This document shows positions 33,847 through 43,532 of a stretch of 64,000 nucleotides of DNA, piece after piece (within the stretch, counting starts at the first letter, position 1; every line of letters begins with the position of its first letter). The notes beneath the pieces are model-generated. The model was given only the letters and a program-made list of their open reading frames with translations. It ran no database searches and was not told the DNA's origin. The position numbers and the translations under genes are program-made. The DNA is from an uncultured Duncaniella sp. GTDB taxonomy: Bacteria > Bacteroidota > Bacteroidia > Bacteroidales > Muribaculaceae. The DNA lies in the NCBI GenBank assembly GCA_910584825.1, contig CAJUCI010000012.1:13044-77043 (forward strand). The letters are read 5' to 3'.

Positions 33847-35007
33847 TTATTGCTCTACAAACTTAAATTCTTTGTAGAAGTCTTTGAGGCATTGGATTAC
33901 GTAGGGACGGGAGAAGCGGGTCTCGACGTTGGTGCGGGCGTTACGGCCAATCGCCTTTCGCTCCTCGTTCGTGAGGCTGAGAATGTCGATGATGGCGCGG
34001 GCAAGTGGCTCGACAGTGCGGGGCGGTACGATAAGTCCGTTCTCGCCGTGAGTGATTATCTCGCGCGAGCCGTTGATGTCGGTGACTACCGATGGCAGAT
34101 ACAAGGCTCCGGCCTCGAGCACGACGTTGGGAAATCCTTCGCGGTAGGAGGGGCATACAAGAAGGTCGGCCGCGAGCAGCCAGGGCCTTACGTCGCCGGT
34201 CCATCCGCCCGAGAGGTGTATATGAGGCTTCCCGGCGATGGTTGAGAGCGGGATGTCCTCTTTACCCCCCTCGATGTCGCCCACCATTATCAGATGAATC
34301 TCGGTGTCGGGCATGGCGCGGCGGACAATGGGCAGAGCCTCAAGGAGTTCGTGCAGACCTTTGTCGACTACGAAACGGCCTATGAATACGAGTACGAGGG
34401 CATTGTCGGGGATGTCAAACCTCCGTCGCAGCTCCTTGGCCTCGGAGCGTAACTCGGGGGTGGGAGAGTAGTGGTCGAGGTCGACTCCGCGCACGTTACC
34501 GTGGCCGAGCACTCGCACGGGTTTTCGGGTGATGCCGTTGTTGATAAGGTCGGAGCGTACACCCTGTCCCTCGGCTATGACGTTGGTGGCGCATGCGCAT
34601 GTGAGGCGGTCGGTGAGCGTGAGCAGACGGCGTTTAAGCCCTGTGGCCGTAGGGAATAGGAGCCCCGTAAAGGTATGCACACGCACCGGCACTCGGGCTA
34701 TGCGGCCGGCCATCATGCCAAGTAGTCCGGCCTTGGGTGTCATGGTGTGGAGCATGTCGGGCCGTTCGCGGCGCAGCACTTTGACTAACCGCCAGAGTGA
34801 CACGAGGTCGGAGAGGGGGGATATGTCACGCCGCATGGCCACTCCGATGGTGCGCACCCCCTCACGTTCGCCCAGGGCGGCGAGCGAGCTGTCGGGCGAG
34901 GCGAGGGCTATGATTTCATAGCCCTCGTTGTCGCGTAAATCGGACAGGACTCCACGGCAGAAGGTGTCGAGCGACAGCCCCACCGTGGCCATACGGATAA
35001 GCTTCAT
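33847..35007 (-). CDS. Family 4 glycosyltransferase
   Basis: A 386-residue GT-B glycosyltransferase. The start MKLIRMATVGLSLDTFCRG is chosen because further upstream the frame runs into a family C repeat. The N-terminal half has DMLHTMTPKAGLLGMMAGR, and the donor-sugar half has FIGRFVVDKGLHELLEAL and PSYREGFPNVVLEAGAL, the E-x7-E motif of GT4. Close pattern to CapM/PglA-type enzymes that add a sugar to a lipid-linked glycan. It is downstream of the DUF5683-like gene and a repeat block. Confidence 0.88.
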   Translation of the reverse strand: MKLIRMATVGLSLDTFCRGVLSDLRDNEGYEIIALASPDSSLAALGEREGVRTIGVAMRRDISPLSDLVSLWRLVKVLRRERPDMLHTMTPKAGLLGMMAGRIARVPVRVHTFTGLLFPTATGLKRRLLTLTDRLTCACATNVIAEGQGVRSDLINNGITRKPVRVLGHGNVRGVDLDHYSPTPELRSEAKELRRRFDIPDNALVLVFIGRFVVDKGLHELLEALPIVRRAMPDTEIHLIMVGDIEGGKEDIPLSTIAGKPHIHLSGGWTGDVRPWLLAADLLVCPSYREGFPNVVLEAGALYLPSVVTDINGSREIITHGENGLIVPPRTVEPLARAIIDILSLTNEERKAIGRNARTNVETRFSRPYVIQCLKDFYKEFKFVEQ

Positions 35008-35009
35008 GG

Positions 35010-35153
35010 GAATGGAAAATTTAAAATTTAAAATGGAAAATTTTTGGCGAGCCAAGCGGCAAGCCGATTATAAAATTTAAAATGGAAAATTATCCCTCGC
35101 AACGCTTTTTTGCGAAGCCAATTTTCCATTTTAAATTTTAAATTCTAAATTCT
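35010..35153. repeat. Family C repeat block
   Basis: TTTAAAATGGAAAA-type units, a GGCGAGCCAAGCGGCAAGCC centre, more units, and complementary units after CGCAACGCTTTTTTGCGAAG. This last hairpin with T6 in the loop may also serve as a pause. Confidence 0.6.
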
Positions 35154-36110
35154 TTAGAACGTAAGTGAGACGCCGATGGCGGGGGTGATGGTGGTGTTGG
35201 GGTCGTAGACGAGTGTGGGAGCTACGGCCATGCTGAAGTCTGAGGCCTGTTTCTTGCGTACGATTACCTGACGGGGGCCTTTGGAGATGGCGGCGTCGAG
35301 GAGGTTGTAGATGTAGAGTCCGGCGGCACTGTAGATTGCGATGTTGCGGAATGTGCGCCAGCTGCGCGACTTGCTTCGGTAGCTGTGGATGTATGTAGCG
35401 TCAGGGTTGTTGGGATTGTCGGCGATGGCTTTGTCACGGTCTTTGGCATACTGTGAACGGCGGTGCTCGCACCAGATGGCGGCCACGGCGCAGACAGCCT
35501 CGCCTCCCCAGATGCAGTAGGCCTTGGTGGTCTGACCCTTATAGTATTGGCCGAGACCGGGGATGATGGAGCGCACGAGGGCCTGGGCGTTGTAGGAGCG
35601 TGTGAAGTCGCAGTCATCGAAGTCGGGCACAAGTCCGTCCTCGCGGTTTGACACCTCAAAGAGCTGATAGAGAGTGTAGTCGTATGACTCGTCGACATTG
35701 TCGTCAAAGCTGACGTACTCGTCAACAAGACGGGCATAGAATGTGGCGGGTTTCGCGCCTGAGAAGGTCACCTTGTAGTCGCGGGTGATGCCTTTGGTGG
35801 CCTCGGGGTCGTTGGGGAGGGAGCGTTCGAGCGTGGCGGGTGACGAGAGCACCTCGACCGACGCGTCATCGTCAGAGAGGCCGTAGGTGCCGGCGAGGTA
35901 TTCCACGAGCGGCTTGGTCGACTCGTTGCGGAGCTGGGCGAGGTCGCCGTTGAAGGTCTCGAACTTCACGAAACTGTAAGTCTCGTTGGTGCGCTCCTTG
36001 TTGAGGTCGTTTACCCCCTTGATGGCCCAGCGGGGTTTGTCCTGGGCTGCGGCCGAGACGCTGACGAGCGCGAGCACGGCGATGAGGAGAAGGTGGGAAA
36101 GTGTTTTCAT
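35154..36110 (-). CDS. DUF5683-like exported protein
   Basis: A 318-residue protein with a signal peptide (LLLIAVLALVSVSAAAQ). The first half is an unknown beta-rich region. The second half has RSIIPGLGQYYKGQTTKAY, a small hydrophobic hairpin, and RSWRTFRNIAIYSAAGLYIYNLLDA, a pattern of Bacteroidetes DUF5683 membrane-associated proteins, and ends with a beta-barrel-like GVSLTF. Function unknown. The upstream glycosyltransferase stop overlaps its start (ATGA). Confidence 0.7.
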   Translation of the reverse strand: MKTLSHLLLIAVLALVSVSAAAQDKPRWAIKGVNDLNKERTNETYSFVKFETFNGDLAQLRNESTKPLVEYLAGTYGLSDDDASVEVLSSPATLERSLPNDPEATKGITRDYKVTFSGAKPATFYARLVDEYVSFDDNVDESYDYTLYQLFEVSNREDGLVPDFDDCDFTRSYNAQALVRSIIPGLGQYYKGQTTKAYCIWGGEAVCAVAAIWCEHRRSQYAKDRDKAIADNPNNPDATYIHSYRSKSRSWRTFRNIAIYSAAGLYIYNLLDAAISKGPRQVIVRKKQASDFSMAVAPTLVYDPNTTITPAIGVSLTF

Positions 36111-37219
36111 TTGGTGTGATATGATTTGTTATTTATTATTGACGTGTAGAGGTCGAGATGGGCGCGGGCGGTCAGGGAGATGTCAAACTGCGCCGCGCGC
36201 GTGATGCCTTTGTCAGACATCTCGGCATATAGTCCGGGATTGGATATGAGGGCGTTAATCTGCTCGGCGAGAGCCTTGTGGTCGCCGATGGGGAACTGCA
36301 GCGAGCTGTCGCCGACGGTATCGGCCACGCCGGGAGCGGATGACACGACGAGGGGGGTGCCCGAGGCCATAGCCTCGATGGTCGAGAGGCTTAGCCCCTC
36401 GTGATGAGTGGAGAGCAGGGCGATGTCGGCCTCACGGTAGAGTGACGGTATGTCGGACGCGTTTCCGAGAAACTTCACCCTGTCGGCCACGCCGAGAGAC
36501 TCGGCATAACGCATGGCCTCATCGCGGGTAGGGCCGTCACCGGCATAGGTCAGGGTGACGTTGTCGGGCAAAACGGTGAGTGCGCGGAGGGGTGTCAGGT
36601 GGTCTTTCTGCGGACGGAAGGCGGCGACCATAAGGATACGCACCGGGGTTGTGTTGTCAGAATCATAGCTACGGTCGGAGCATGAGCGTCCGGCAAATGC
36701 GGTAAGGTCGATGCCGTTGGTTATCGTGGATATGCGTGGTACGAAATCGGGGCCGAGGGTGTCGGCAAGCGATAGCTCAACGGGTTTGCTGCAACATACG
36801 ATATGGTCATATCTCCCGTACATCCAGCGGTCTAACGGCCTATACCAGCCCCAGGAACGGCGGCGGTTGTCGGTGTTGTGCTCGGTGGTCACGAGTCGGG
36901 TCGAGGCAGGTCGGCCTGCAAGTGCGGCATACAGCTGGGGCGAGGAGTTGTGGGTATGGACTATGTCGTAGTCGCCTGTCTGAAACAGTTTTTGCAATCT
37001 CTTAACCTGCATCGGGTTATACATCTCGCGATAACCGTTGCCGAGGATGTGTACCGTCACGCCGCCGTTGCGTACAGCCTCTAAGAATGGTGAGTCCGTG
37101 CCGTCAAACAGCGCAAGGTGCGCATCGACCCCTGCGCTCACAAAGCGCGGAAGCAGCTGCGAGACGAGCCTTTCGGCTCCCCCCTGTCTCATCGATGTTA
37201 TGACGTGCAAGACCCGCAA
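36107..37219 (-). CDS. Family 4 glycosyltransferase
   Basis: A 370-residue GT4 enzyme: start MRVLHVITSMRQGGAERLVS with the glycine-rich acceptor loop, DIVHTHNSSPQLYAALAGR, and donor half MVAAFRPQKDHLTPLRAL plus STHHEGLSLSTIEAMASG with the E-x7-E pair. It likely adds one sugar of the surface glycan. It overlaps the DUF5683-like gene by 4 nt, so they form an operon. It lies downstream of the main locus across a family A repeat. Confidence 0.88.
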   Translation of the reverse strand: MRVLHVITSMRQGGAERLVSQLLPRFVSAGVDAHLALFDGTDSPFLEAVRNGGVTVHILGNGYREMYNPMQVKRLQKLFQTGDYDIVHTHNSSPQLYAALAGRPASTRLVTTEHNTDNRRRSWGWYRPLDRWMYGRYDHIVCCSKPVELSLADTLGPDFVPRISTITNGIDLTAFAGRSCSDRSYDSDNTTPVRILMVAAFRPQKDHLTPLRALTVLPDNVTLTYAGDGPTRDEAMRYAESLGVADRVKFLGNASDIPSLYREADIALLSTHHEGLSLSTIEAMASGTPLVVSSAPGVADTVGDSSLQFPIGDHKALAEQINALISNPGLYAEMSDKGITRAAQFDISLTARAHLDLYTSIINNKSYHTK

Positions 37220-37310
37220 AATGGGAAAATTAAAAATTTAAAATGGAAAATTTAAAATTTTTGGTGTACTGAGTGGCTGAGGCTGGTGATTAAACTAATA
37301 TGGTTTGGCT

Positions 37311-37420
37311 GTAGGAGCGACGGCTTTAGCCGTTGAGATGGCGCGAATAGGCTAACTTAATTCAGTGAACTATTGGTTGATACGTAGTTTCATATCGACG
37401 GCTAAAGCCGTCGCTCCTAC
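37311..37420. repeat. REP-like double-hairpin element (family A), copy 4
   Basis: 110-bp copy with one change in the left arm (GCCGTTGAGATGG). It separates the main capsule operon from the trailing glycosyltransferase operon, with family C units at 37217-37262 beside it. Confidence 0.85.
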
Positions 37421-37434
37421 CTTGTAGCTTCCTA

Positions 37435-38418
37435 TCAATCAAAAGCCTTCTCAATTATGTAGGGCGGTAGTGACGAGAACGGCTCGGAGTGGACGTATTT
37501 GTATCCGTCACGCAGACCTCGGAAATATGCCCGAATCGGAGTCGTGGAACGTGATACGACCGATGTGGCAAGCATTACCGGGACAAGCCAGGTAAATTTA
37601 AATGTGCCTGCCAGCAGTGCCTTTGTGCTGCCTTTACTGGCATTGCCGTGTGGCTTGTAGCACATGCGCCACCATGTGGAGAACATGGCTTTGGTGCGTA
37701 TATAGAATCGCTCAGGGTCGTTGCGGTAACGGTCGCTTGAGGTGCGTGAGTCGAGATTGGTGACCTCGACACTGAAATCCACCCCGACTTTCATACCGTT
37801 GGCCGTAGCCTTGTATGAGAGCAAGGCATCATCGCCATAGGCGAAATCGAACGAATCAATCCAGTTTTCGGCGTCAGCGTTAAGGCTGGAAAACGAATTT
37901 CTACGCCATAACATTATGGGACCGGCACACGTATCAGATTTGTAAAATCGAGGTTGTGGATTGTGTATATATGAAAATGAGCCGTTGCTATGCTGTATAT
38001 AGGCACTTTTTTGTCTTATATGGGGAAATACTAAGGCTGTAATGCCTGCATATAGTTTGTCCTTTAACGGCAATTTATGGTTCTCAAACGGGTCGGCAGC
38101 TATTACATCGGTATTCTCTGCATTTGCCTTAGCAATGAGAGATGAAGCGGCTGTGGGAGAGAGCAACAGGTCGTCGTCGAGCATGAGGATGTAGTCAGAG
38201 TCAATCTCTCGATATTTTAGCGCACGCTGTCGCATCATGCCTTTATCTACCGATACGTATTGCTCATTGCCGACTCTCCATGACGGGATAGTGTATCCTT
38301 TGGCTATGTAAACAACAACTCTTGCGGGCGGGAGTGTTTGTGCAAACACTCTTTCAAGCACCTGACGAAGTGAGTCAGGTGATAATCCGAGTGTGCGTAT
38401 GGCTACTGAGTATGTCAA
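37435..38418 (-). CDS. Family 2-like glycosyltransferase
   Basis: A 327-residue enzyme with a GT-A start (YSVAIRTLGLSPDSLRQVLE), the metal site MLDDDLLLSPTAA and a later DFAYGDDALLSYKATANG block that carries an acidic catalytic pair. Residues 250-290 hold one hydrophobic patch that may touch the membrane. Its start overlaps the stop of the upstream gene (4 nt). AT-richer than housekeeping genes, as is common in capsule loci. Sugar unknown. Confidence 0.8.
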   Translation of the reverse strand: MTYSVAIRTLGLSPDSLRQVLERVFAQTLPPARVVVYIAKGYTIPSWRVGNEQYVSVDKGMMRQRALKYREIDSDYILMLDDDLLLSPTAASSLIAKANAENTDVIAADPFENHKLPLKDKLYAGITALVFPHIRQKSAYIQHSNGSFSYIHNPQPRFYKSDTCAGPIMLWRRNSFSSLNADAENWIDSFDFAYGDDALLSYKATANGMKVGVDFSVEVTNLDSRTSSDRYRNDPERFYIRTKAMFSTWWRMCYKPHGNASKGSTKALLAGTFKFTWLVPVMLATSVVSRSTTPIRAYFRGLRDGYKYVHSEPFSSLPPYIIEKAFD

Positions 38419-39311
38419 ATCCTCTCAGCTTTACGGATTATATATTTTGACAGCAGCCATCCGGGTATCGCAGCCAATATTGTAAGCCCTTTTGCCGGGG
38501 ACTCTTTTAGCCAGTTGCGGTCGTTGGCGATAATGCAACTCGACACATAGTGGATGGCCGAGCGGAGCCTGTTAAGCCACGGCGAACGTGACAGCGTCAT
38601 CTCAAGTCGACGCAGTTTGGCGAAACTGCGCGGTGAGTTGATATATTGGCGGAATATCCCCTGCGACATGCTGTCAGCTCCTATCTGATAATCGACGATG
38701 CATAAGCATTCGTTGATTACAATCATAGGCATGGTGTCGGTAACCTGTAGGAGCATGTAGACGGGGTTGAAATCTTTCTCTCCTTCAAATCCTGTCATTG
38801 GTGCAACCTTCCGCATCAGGTCGGTGCGGGTTACGACCTTTGAGTCGCCACGGTGGATGTTGTGGGCATATAAATCGAGGAAATAGACCTCTTTGAGAGT
38901 GTCAGGAAATCTACCGCCGATAGGTTGCATTGATTCCATATAGTAGTCAAGACCGATAATGCCGGCATATCGGTTAGAACCTTTTTTTCGCCATGTGTCA
39001 ATGATTATCTCAACGGCATTCTCAGGCATGAAGTCATCGGAGTCGATACATACACATAATTCAGTGGTGATATGTTCATACGCCGTATTGTAGCCGGTGT
39101 ATAGACCTCCGTTATCCTTGTAGATATACGTTATGGGGATGCGTCCGTCATTGATAAACTCCTCTATAAGCTGGCGTGTAAAGTCGGTAGAACCGTCATC
39201 GATTACCATCCACTCGAAGTCCATGCACGATTGCGTGACGAGGCTTTCGTATAGACGACGTAGAAGATGGGCGCGGTTGTATGTCGGAGTGAAGACTGTG
39301 AGGGCTTTCAT
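38415..39311 (-). CDS. Family 2 glycosyltransferase
   Basis: A 298-residue GT2: MKALTVFTPTYNRAHLLRRL, WMVIDDGSTDFT and the DXD motif CVCIDSDDFMPENAVE. This is the classic SpsA-like layout for addition of a sugar from a nucleotide donor. It overlaps its neighbours by 4 nt on both sides and so is translationally coupled inside the capsule operon. Confidence 0.9.
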   Translation of the reverse strand: MKALTVFTPTYNRAHLLRRLYESLVTQSCMDFEWMVIDDGSTDFTRQLIEEFINDGRIPITYIYKDNGGLYTGYNTAYEHITTELCVCIDSDDFMPENAVEIIIDTWRKKGSNRYAGIIGLDYYMESMQPIGGRFPDTLKEVYFLDLYAHNIHRGDSKVVTRTDLMRKVAPMTGFEGEKDFNPVYMLLQVTDTMPMIVINECLCIVDYQIGADSMSQGIFRQYINSPRSFAKLRRLEMTLSRSPWLNRLRSAIHYVSSCIIANDRNWLKESPAKGLTILAAIPGWLLSKYIIRKAERI

Positions 39312-40438
39312 AATTTCCAGAAGAAAGTGTCCATCACGTATGTGAAGCAGAAATAGCAGAGGAGGATAAGCCCGGCCATTCGGTCTTGATTAACCCATGC
39401 TTTCATGTTGCACAAAGGGTACACGATGACCACAGGATAGAGAAACCATGACAGGTATGCAAAACGATTGGAGTACTCGGCTCTGATGACAAGTACCCAG
39501 AATGCATTGCAGAGTATATATGTTGTCGCGATGATGTTGAACCATCCGTCACGTTTCTCCCTCATGATATTGACGAGGTATGTCAGGAATACCGGCACTG
39601 CACTGTAGGCGAGGAAGTCCCAACGGAAGCCTGTGGATGAGAACATATACTGGGGGTCTGCAAGGTCTCCTGATGTATATAGGCTCATTCGGTCATCAAA
39701 TCCGAGTGAGGCAAAGAAATTCATAAACCATCCTCCGGCGTAAAGCGAGAGAACGATTGACAGCAACCAGAAATATATTGCATAACGAGGCTCCTTGATG
39801 ACTTTCCATGCGGCAAGGACTGAGGCAATGGGGAGCATGGTGGTTCGGTGGATGCCCATAGCAAGAAAAGCTATTACTCCAGCTTTTATCCATTTATCTT
39901 CCATGAAAAAGGCCATCGCCAGGAGTATCATATGGCACGCCAGGCCGTTACGCAGACCGTTTACACTGAATGTGTAATACATAAGCGAAGATACAAGGAA
40001 CAGGAATCCGAGATATGGACGTGTCGGCACGAACTTCTTCATAGCCCATGTCGCGGTCATGACATAACCGAAAGCTACGACCATAAAGAATCCGCTCGTT
40101 TCGAAACCAAGACTTTGACATGTGACCATTATTACCTGCCAAAGCCACTCGGTGCTGTAGTCAATGTCGCCATACGTGAAATCGTTGGCCACGTTAAGCA
40201 TATATGTGTTGGCATAGTTTATGGAGTCGCCATAGCCCATGCCTAAAGCACCTACAGGACGTGAGCCAATCCAGTAGGCCAGCAATATGCTAAGAAGTAG
40301 CGGCCACCAGAATTCACCTTTGTTTTCTTCCCCCACAGCAAGAGTGTCGCCGTCAGTGCTCATCAGCTTGAATGAGTACGGTATGACAAATAGTGCTATG
40401 ACTATCAGGAGGATGTTTATTTGTATTGGTGGAAACAC
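39308..40438 (-). CDS. EpsG-family polysaccharide polymerase (Wzy-like)
   Basis: A 376-residue protein with about ten membrane helices and a middle periplasmic loop. The pattern near the start (DYSTEWLWQVIMVTCQSLGF) and LMYYTFSVNGLRNGLACHMILLA-type helix with conserved Asn-Gly-Leu-Arg fit the EpsG/O-antigen polymerase family. It would join repeat units in the periplasm. It is the only polymerase-like gene in the locus. Confidence 0.8.
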   Translation of the reverse strand: MFPPIQINILLIVIALFVIPYSFKLMSTDGDTLAVGEENKGEFWWPLLLSILLAYWIGSRPVGALGMGYGDSINYANTYMLNVANDFTYGDIDYSTEWLWQVIMVTCQSLGFETSGFFMVVAFGYVMTATWAMKKFVPTRPYLGFLFLVSSLMYYTFSVNGLRNGLACHMILLAMAFFMEDKWIKAGVIAFLAMGIHRTTMLPIASVLAAWKVIKEPRYAIYFWLLSIVLSLYAGGWFMNFFASLGFDDRMSLYTSGDLADPQYMFSSTGFRWDFLAYSAVPVFLTYLVNIMREKRDGWFNIIATTYILCNAFWVLVIRAEYSNRFAYLSWFLYPVVIVYPLCNMKAWVNQDRMAGLILLCYFCFTYVMDTFFWKL

Positions 40439-40475
40439 CTTTTGATTATTTGTTAGTTATGGGTTTTGGGATTAT

Positions 40476-41198
40476 TTAAGAACCAAGTATCTTTTGCCGA
40501 ATGTCAGAGCCGAATACGCGGTGAATAAACCGCATCACGCGCGTGCGTATCGGCCCATAATTGTCACACCACGTTTTATCGTAGCGGTGTATGCTGTGCG
40601 AATTTGATGTGAGGGTGAGCCGTCCTGTCGCATCGTCGAGCGGGTTGAAGTAATCATGAGGATATATTGTGATTTCACCCACAGTTTGTTGGGAATCCTC
40701 AAGTTTCAGACCATGGCGTAACAGTATGTCGGTCACATGCTTGACGACAGTTCCTGGTAACTGCTGTCCATTGTTATCGAGAAAAGGTAATGTGGCGTAA
40801 TAATCGAGAATTTCGCGGTAAATACGGAGGCCTTTGGGTGCTCCTATGCCTAATCCCGAGTTTACTCCGACCCCTACCGGGCTTTTCTCCCAACCCATGA
40901 ATGCACCGCGACTGATGATGTCATCCATCGGGGCAATCACTTCGACATCGGTGTCAAAGTATATGCCCCCTTCATTATAAAGGATATGAAAACGGGTATA
41001 ATCGCTCACGAAGGCCCATTTGCCACGCTCTGCGGCCTGTCTGGTGTAGGGTATTGCGTTGATATCGAAGTTTGATTCATTCCATTCCTTGATTTCCCAG
41101 TCAGGAAAATGCTTTTTCCAGGATGCGATACATTTTCGCGCACTTTTTGGGAGCGGGCGGCCGCCAAACCAGCAGTAATGTATTGTCTTGGGAAACAT
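40476..41198 (-). CDS. Capsular polysaccharide glycosyltransferase with DXD motif (GT32-like)
   Basis: A 240-residue enzyme: PKTIHYCWFGGRPLPKSA at the start, WEIKEWNESNFD, and YNEGGIYFDTDVEVIAPMDD with the DXD metal site. This is the OCH1-like/Gly_transf_sug pattern. It would transfer a hexose or similar to the growing lipid-linked unit. It lies between the polymerase and a GT4. Confidence 0.9.
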   Translation of the reverse strand: MFPKTIHYCWFGGRPLPKSARKCIASWKKHFPDWEIKEWNESNFDINAIPYTRQAAERGKWAFVSDYTRFHILYNEGGIYFDTDVEVIAPMDDIISRGAFMGWEKSPVGVGVNSGLGIGAPKGLRIYREILDYYATLPFLDNNGQQLPGTVVKHVTDILLRHGLKLEDSQQTVGEITIYPHDYFNPLDDATGRLTLTSNSHSIHRYDKTWCDNYGPIRTRVMRFIHRVFGSDIRQKILGS

Positions 41199-41213
41199 GG
41201 GATATAATTAAAA

Positions 41214-42419
41214 CTATGTGGGATTTATTAGGCTTAACAGCTTGTCAATGCCCTCGCGACCTGAATAATTACGGCTTGAGGCCATTGAAGATATGCTGTT
41301 GAGAATGCCGGGCGATGTGATTGCATCGGCAATGCCTTGTGCACATCCGGCGTTGTCAGAGGGGACAATCAGTCCGTCTTCGCCATTTCTCAGTTGTGAG
41401 TGAGCGGTTACGAATGAAGTTATGATGACGGGTCGGCCGAGCATCTGAGCCTCGCGGACTGCGATGGATTTGCCCTCAAAGCGAGATGGCTGTAAGTATA
41501 AATCACATTCTGCAATATAAGGATACGGATTGTCACGCTTGCCGAGCAGATGTACATTGGCTTCGACTCCTGCTTCGATTATGCGTTTGCGGATAATAGG
41601 CTCGTCTCCTCCATAACCTAAGAGATACCAGTGCAGGTCTTTTCGCCTCGTAATTTCAATCAGGCGGCGCATTATGTCAGGAACGTTGTCGAAGTTCTTG
41701 GCATATGTGTACCGGCCTACCGAGAGCATGTTGAAATTATCGTGCGAAAATTCTGAGGGGATATATTCTTTTGCCTGGCTCCGCACGAGATTTTCGGGTA
41801 TGATGTTCTCGATTTCGATAATCTTATCGCGAAGTGCCGGCATCTTTTTGCAGAAGCCTTCGGTGACGGAGGGGGAAATGGAGACAATATTGTCATATTC
41901 ACCCCAAACGGCCTGTTCTGCCTCAGCATCAAGATTCATATTGGTATAATCGGTGTGAATCCAACATATTTTACAGCGTGCCTTGCAGCGATGCAGCACA
42001 GGATGGTGAGGAGTAAGGAAGGATATCGCAAGGTCGTAAGTGCCTTTTCCTATCGAGGGGAGAAACGGGGTAATGTATCTGCCGAGGAGTTCGGAATGTG
42101 AGTCCCATTTGCGGGTCTTGGAAACTTCCCTCTTGGCTCTCCATCTTCCGAATGCCACTCCGAGACAGCCTTTCGTAATGGCCTCTTTTATCGGGGATTC
42201 AATCACGGAATAAGCCCGTTTCTGAGGGAGAAGATTGACATGCGGAGGGATATGCTTCATAAGTTCGCCACGATGGGAGTATAGAAACAGGTCTATGTCG
42301 GCTTTGGAGTAGTCCCACTCCTGTAGCAGCCCTATCAGCGATGTCTCTGCCCCGCCAAGCTCGAGATAGTGCATGGCGATGAGTACACGAGGTTTATTGG
42401 TGGCGGAAGCCGAAGGCAT
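41214..42419 (-). CDS. Family 4 glycosyltransferase
   Basis: A 401-residue GT4: VLIAMHYLELGGAETSLIGL, a donor half with LSVGRYTYAKNFDNVPDIM, LLGKRDNPYPYIAECDLYLQ and PSRFEGKSIAVREAQMLG carrying the E-x7-E motif. It follows the pyruvyl transferase gene by 9 nt. Sugar and acceptor unknown. Confidence 0.9.
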   Translation of the reverse strand: MPSASATNKPRVLIAMHYLELGGAETSLIGLLQEWDYSKADIDLFLYSHRGELMKHIPPHVNLLPQKRAYSVIESPIKEAITKGCLGVAFGRWRAKREVSKTRKWDSHSELLGRYITPFLPSIGKGTYDLAISFLTPHHPVLHRCKARCKICWIHTDYTNMNLDAEAEQAVWGEYDNIVSISPSVTEGFCKKMPALRDKIIEIENIIPENLVRSQAKEYIPSEFSHDNFNMLSVGRYTYAKNFDNVPDIMRRLIEITRRKDLHWYLLGYGGDEPIIRKRIIEAGVEANVHLLGKRDNPYPYIAECDLYLQPSRFEGKSIAVREAQMLGRPVIITSFVTAHSQLRNGEDGLIVPSDNAGCAQGIADAITSPGILNSISSMASSRNYSGREGIDKLLSLINPT

Positions 42420-42428
42420 GGGACAGTT

Positions 42429-43532
42429 TTATGGTGCGGTTATGCGGTCGAGGTATGCGACCGACTCATCACGCAATTTTGATAAGATGGCCTCAGGCTT
42501 GGAGAAATCCATAGTCAATGGCAACGGGGTTGAGTCGGTTGTGACGAGCCTGTCACTTAGACCGAGGGTGGACAGGAAGTCGGTCAGGCGGGCATTGAGA
42601 TTCTCCTTGCGCTGGAACGCGAAGAACGGCACATTAAAAATCATTCCGAATGCGAGCGCATGAAATGATTCTGACAATATGAGGGATGCTCCGCGTGCGA
42701 GCGATAGAAATTCGAGAGGCCCGGCAATCGGACAGTTGTGCGATACACCCGACAACCGGCGGGGGGTGACCGATATGATGGGCCATCCTGTGGCGCGGGA
42801 GATTTTGCGTGCCGTGCGCATAATCAGCTCACCGGCATCGAAGGCATAGAGCAGGATGTATTTTCCGTGCCCCTTGACTTCGCTTTTGTCGGCAAGAGTG
42901 TCCCAGTCGGTGCGGGGGATGAGGAATACAGGGTCGACTACAAGTGTGCCTTTATGGCCAAGAGAGTTGAGGATGTCAAGTCCGCTTGATTCACGGACTG
43001 AGATGTAGTCAAGTCTCTTAAGACGCTCTGATATAATGTCGGCTGTCCCGTCAGGCAGGGTTGAAGATGCGAAACTTGCCGCATAAGATGCGCGACGTGT
43101 ATTGTCATGTCCGAAATCGAGAAAATATGCGGGGTTATTTCCCTCCGCGGCGCGGACATTCCATATCTGATCGCTCCCGGCTATATAGAGATCTGCTTCG
43201 GGAGGATTTTTGCGAAGCTCTTCGAGTGACGTATATCGTTCGGTCTGCGGGATAAGTTGCAGGAATTTGCCGAAGCGACGCCAGCGCGGAGTCCAGTATC
43301 TTTGTCTCCAGCGTTCTATGGTACGGCCAATGGGGCGTAATATCGGATGCTCGATTATGGCTCGTTTGCGCGAACGTTGCGGTGGTGTCGTGCCCGGGAT
43401 GGGTGCTTGATTTATAAAGTCAATCACTTTTACATCATGTCCCTGACGGTGCAGATACTCGCAGAGGGCCCAAGCCTGGAGCGAGGCTCCGAAGTTATTG
43501 ACATTATGGCATGTGATAGTGCGTATAATCAT
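42429..43532 (-). CDS. Polysaccharide pyruvyl transferase
   Basis: A 367-residue protein of the CsaB/WcaK-like pyruvyl transferase family (PF04230): NVNNFGASLQAWALCEYL at the start, SDQIWNV in the middle, SVRESSGLDILNSLG, and ILSESFHALAFGMIFNVPF at the active end. It adds ketal-linked pyruvate to sugars, giving the capsule negative charge. It overlaps the next GT gene by 4 nt. Confidence 0.88.
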   Translation of the reverse strand: MIIRTITCHNVNNFGASLQAWALCEYLHRQGHDVKVIDFINQAPIPGTTPPQRSRKRAIIEHPILRPIGRTIERWRQRYWTPRWRRFGKFLQLIPQTERYTSLEELRKNPPEADLYIAGSDQIWNVRAAEGNNPAYFLDFGHDNTRRASYAASFASSTLPDGTADIISERLKRLDYISVRESSGLDILNSLGHKGTLVVDPVFLIPRTDWDTLADKSEVKGHGKYILLYAFDAGELIMRTARKISRATGWPIISVTPRRLSGVSHNCPIAGPLEFLSLARGASLILSESFHALAFGMIFNVPFFAFQRKENLNARLTDFLSTLGLSDRLVTTDSTPLPLTMDFSKPEAILSKLRDESVAYLDRITAP